Shown here: piece after piece, positions 4,337-6,510 of the stretch
How positions within the stretch are numbered: the stretch's first letter is position 1
Layout of the letters: the number at the start of each line of letters is the position of its first letter
Assembly (NCBI GenBank): GCA_033763635.1
Contig: JANRKG010000295.1
Span: 1 to 6,510 of the forward strand
Reading direction: 5' to 3'
Source: JANRKG01 sp033763635
Lineage (GTDB): Bacteria; Cyanobacteriota; Cyanobacteriia; GCF-001939115
DNA: 6,510 nt
Program-made: the position numbers and the translations under genes
Notes under the pieces: generated by a model
Told to the model about the DNA's origin: nothing
Seen by the model: the letters and a program-made list of their open reading frames with translations, nothing else
Database searches by the model: none

Positions 4337-5848
4337 ATGGCCCCTTCATCCAAAGTTTCCAGACGCTCGGTCCCTTCTCGTAATCAATGGCTTGTGATGC
4401 AGCGGGCCATTGAGAGGCTAGCTCCCAGTTGGCAAGCCTGTATCCCGTTATCGCTGATTCTAATAATGGTTTGGGGGTACGCTGCAATTGCCCAAGAAAC
4501 CCCACCTTCAGAGATCACAACCAAAGAGTTAAAAGTCGCTGTCGATAGTGTTTGGGCCTTGTTCGCAGCCTTTCTCGTGTTCTTTATGAATGCGGGTTTC
4601 TGTATGTTAGAAACGGGGTTTTGTCGTCAGAAAAATGCCGTCAACCTGCTGGCTAAGAACCTGATTGTCTTTGCCCTCTCAACAATTGGCTTTTGGAGCA
4701 TTGGCTTTGGGCTGATGTTTGGGGATGGCACTCCCTTCATTGGCTTAAATGGCTGGTTCTTGAGCGGATTGGATAACAGTCCCATGACAAACGAAGATTA
4801 TCAGGGAGTGTTTAGTGCCCTGAAATGGGCCGGAATTCCCCTGTCGATCAAGTTCCTGTTTCAACTAGTTTTTGCCGGAACAGCCGCCACGATCGTCTCT
4901 GGGGCAGTGGCGGAACGGATCAAATTTGTGGCATTCCTCGTGTTCAGCCTGATTCTAACGGCCCTAATCTACCCCATCACAGGCCACTGGATTTGGGGAG
5001 GCGGATGGTTATCGAAGGTCGGGTCGGGTTTTTGGGATTTTGCCGGGTCTACGGTGGTGCATTCAGTCGGTGGGTGGTGTGCGCTGCTGGGGGCAGCGAT
5101 TTTGGGACCGCGATTAGGGCGCTACCGGAAAGGGGGAGGGGCGATCGCCATGCCAGGGCACAATATGAGCATCGCAACCCTGGGGTGTTTGATCTTGTGG
5201 TTAGGCTGGTTCGGGTTTAACCCTGGTTCTACCCTGGCGGCTGATCCGGCTGCGATCGGGCATATTGCGGTTGCCACCAACACCGCCGCCGCCTTCGGAG
5301 CCTTTGCCGCAACTCTGACTTCCTGGCTTTACTTCAAACAACCGGATCTGTCCATGATTATCAATGGCGTTCTTGCAGGTCTGGTGTCGATTACCGCGTC
5401 CTGTGCCTATGTGTCGTTTTCGAGTGCAGCCATCATTGGGACGATCGCGGGCATTATTATTGTCTTCTCGGTCGTGTTCTTTGACAGTTTGAAAATCGAT
5501 GACCCTGTAGGGGCCATTTCCGTCCACCTGGTCAATGGCACTTGGGGCACGATCGCTGTTGGCTTATTTAGCGTTGGGCCTGATGTTTATACCTGGTACA
5601 AAGCAGGGGGAGGTCCGGCAATGGGGCTGTTACTGGGGGGCGGGTTTGAACAATTGGGAATTCAATTATTAGGGGTTTTATCCGTTGCGGCATTCACCGT
5701 TGCCAGTGCCACGATTGTTTGGCTCGCAATTAAATCAGTTCTGGGGTTACGGGTTTCTGCTGAAGAGGAAATTCGCGGTCTGGATGATGGGGAACACGGG
5801 ATGGAAGCCTATGCAGGATTTGTGAAGGAAGCGGAACGGTTGCCCTGA
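4337..5848 (+). CDS. amt: Ammonium transporter, Amt/MEP/Rh family
   Basis: 503 aa from the chosen start. It is an inner-membrane trimeric channel that takes up ammonium for glutamine synthetase. Residues about 34-52 form a signal peptide ending AIA before Q53, as in other Amt proteins with a cleaved leader. About eleven membrane segments follow. Family motifs: NAGFCMLETGFCRQKNAVN (85-103), GTAATIVSGAVAERIKF (181-197), DFAGSTVVHSVGG (234-246), GWFGFNPGS (290-298) and DDPVGAISVHLVNGTWGT (388-405). Pore residues by analogy with E. coli AmtB: twin histidines H242 and H397, D234, F294 and S298, with F175/F179 in the Phe-gate region. The C-terminal tail (GLRVSAEEEIRGLDDGEHGMEAY, 470-492) is the conserved cytoplasmic segment that contacts PII/GlnK. 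The frame is open back to 4097, but that part is low-complexity, contains the NtcA site and is not Amt-like. All pore residues are present, so it should be functional. Confidence 0.95.
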   Translation: MAPSSKVSRRSVPSRNQWLVMQRAIERLAPSWQACIPLSLILIMVWGYAAIAQETPPSEITTKELKVAVDSVWALFAAFLVFFMNAGFCMLETGFCRQKNAVNLLAKNLIVFALSTIGFWSIGFGLMFGDGTPFIGLNGWFLSGLDNSPMTNEDYQGVFSALKWAGIPLSIKFLFQLVFAGTAATIVSGAVAERIKFVAFLVFSLILTALIYPITGHWIWGGGWLSKVGSGFWDFAGSTVVHSVGGWCALLGAAILGPRLGRYRKGGGAIAMPGHNMSIATLGCLILWLGWFGFNPGSTLAADPAAIGHIAVATNTAAAFGAFAATLTSWLYFKQPDLSMIINGVLAGLVSITASCAYVSFSSAAIIGTIAGIIIVFSVVFFDSLKIDDPVGAISVHLVNGTWGTIAVGLFSVGPDVYTWYKAGGGPAMGLLLGGGFEQLGIQLLGVLSVAAFTVASATIVWLAIKSVLGLRVSAEEEIRGLDDGEHGMEAYAGFVKEAERLP

Positions 5849-5901
5849 GGCGTTACGCTAGAAACAGAAATCAGTTTGCTGATCAAGCGTGTGAGTGCAA
5901 T

Positions 5902-6510
5902 TTGAAGGAACGTTCCTGGTTGATTTATGCGTTGGGAGGTGGATGGGGCCATGTCAACCGCTCGATCGCCCTGGCCCGAACCGTTGCCCAACACTTTCCT
6001 GTCACGATTTTGAGTAACACTCCCTACCTCAAGTTCTTTCAGGACTCGATCGCTGAAGGAGGGTTGCAAATTGAGATCGATGCCATTCCTGCGTCTGCGG
6101 GGGTTGAAACGGTCCAGATGGAAGTCGAGCGGGCTTTCTCCGAAAGGACGTTCACCTGTTTAATTGTGGACACTTTTCCAAGAGGGCTGGCGGGAGAACT
6201 GGTTCCTTTTTTGGAGAAACAGCGCAAAACGCCCCGCATTCTAGTGCATCGGGATTTGAATCCGAATTACGTGCGATCGAAGCGGCTCCAGAGTTTTGTG
6301 ATGGAACACTTCGATCGCCTGCTCATTCCCGGTGAGGGAGATCACGGAAGCGATGAGCGCAGTTGGGAAACTCGCCTACCCCTGAGTGATTTGCCCCAGG
6401 CTTATCACACGGCCCCCTGGTTGCTCCGCAATTTTGAAGAGTTGCCTGATCGTGCGGCTGCCCGTTCTTTACTGGGATTGGATAACCACTGTCCTCAAAA
6501 AGTAGTTCTG
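5902..6510 (+). CDS. GT-B-like glycosyltransferase, N-terminal half (3' partial)
   Basis: 203 codons are visible and run off the right edge. The start is a TTG at 5902 (TTG-AAG-GAA-CGT): the protein reads (M)KERSWLIYALGGGWGHVNR, and no in-frame ATG or GTG lies nearby. The Shine-Dalgarno is weak. The first beta strand followed by GGGWGH (12-17) and a helix IALARTVA, then VTILSN (34-39), is the N-terminal acceptor-side fold of GT-B (MurG/UGT-like) glycosyltransferases. LIVDTFPRGLAGEL (87-100) and ILVHRDLNPNYV (113-124) are further conserved-looking blocks. The C-terminal sugar-nucleotide domain would begin at KVVL, where the window ends, so the donor cannot be judged. The gene begins 53 nt after amt with no terminator seen between them, so read-through from the NtcA promoter is possible. 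It could also be a GT-B-like protein without transferase activity. Confidence 0.75.
   Translation, partial: MKERSWLIYALGGGWGHVNRSIALARTVAQHFPVTILSNTPYLKFFQDSIAEGGLQIEIDAIPASAGVETVQMEVERAFSERTFTCLIVDTFPRGLAGELVPFLEKQRKTPRILVHRDLNPNYVRSKRLQSFVMEHFDRLLIPGEGDHGSDERSWETRLPLSDLPQAYHTAPWLLRNFEELPDRAAARSLLGLDNHCPQKVVL

Noticed and set aside
4825..5527. Frames of 131 aa (plus) and 108 aa (minus) inside amt
   Set aside because: Shadows of the strongly coding amt frame; their products show no domain-like pattern.
5809..6239. Minus-strand frames opposite the amt end and the glycosyltransferase gene
   Set aside because: The plus-strand frame here gives a clear GT-B-type protein; the antisense products look random.

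Overview
The window looks like chromosomal DNA of a cyanobacterium. Five perfect HIP1 octamers (GCGATCGC) are visible at 2468, 2558, 2644, 3870 and 5141, together with many GCGATCG near-matches. The spacers carry palindromic repeats of cyanobacterial type. The ammonium transporter gene has a textbook NtcA box (TGTA-N8-TACA). The exact genus cannot be read from the sequence.

Layout. (1) 2-1327 is the 3' part of a gene for a DUF4157 protein. It has an HExxH motif, a peptidoglycan-binding domain, a PTPPG-repeat linker and a long C-terminal region; this architecture is typical of cargo of extracellular contractile injection systems (eCIS). Its true start lies off the left edge. (2) 1336-2466 follows after 8 nt and encodes a probably exported protein with C-terminal HEAT-like repeats. 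(3) 2467-2820 is gene-free and packed with HIP1-rich palindromic repeats. (4) 2821-3298 is a complete BrnT/BrnA toxin-antitoxin pair behind a perfect operator-like palindrome. (5) 3299-3454 is a short spacer with a truncated repeat that forms a perfect hairpin. (6) 3455-3783, minus strand, is the C-terminal remnant of a PIN-domain toxin gene, cut off by a 32-bp palindromic repeat. (7) 3797-4336 is non-coding: a second near-identical copy of the 82-bp repeat, then the NtcA-controlled promoter region of amt. (8) 4337-5848 is amt, an Amt/MEP/Rh ammonium channel. (9) 5902 to the right edge is the N-terminal half of a GT-B-like glycosyltransferase gene, starting with TTG.

How it fits together. The left two thirds is accessory DNA (candidate eCIS cargo with a possible partner, a live TA module, a dead TA gene and mobile-type repeats). 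The right third is core metabolism (nitrogen uptake and a conserved glycosyltransferase-like gene). The most interesting points are the DUF4157/HEAT gene pair as a candidate secreted effector with an accessory or immunity protein, and the 82-bp repeat family. Copies of that repeat supply the TAG stop codons of two unrelated genes here.
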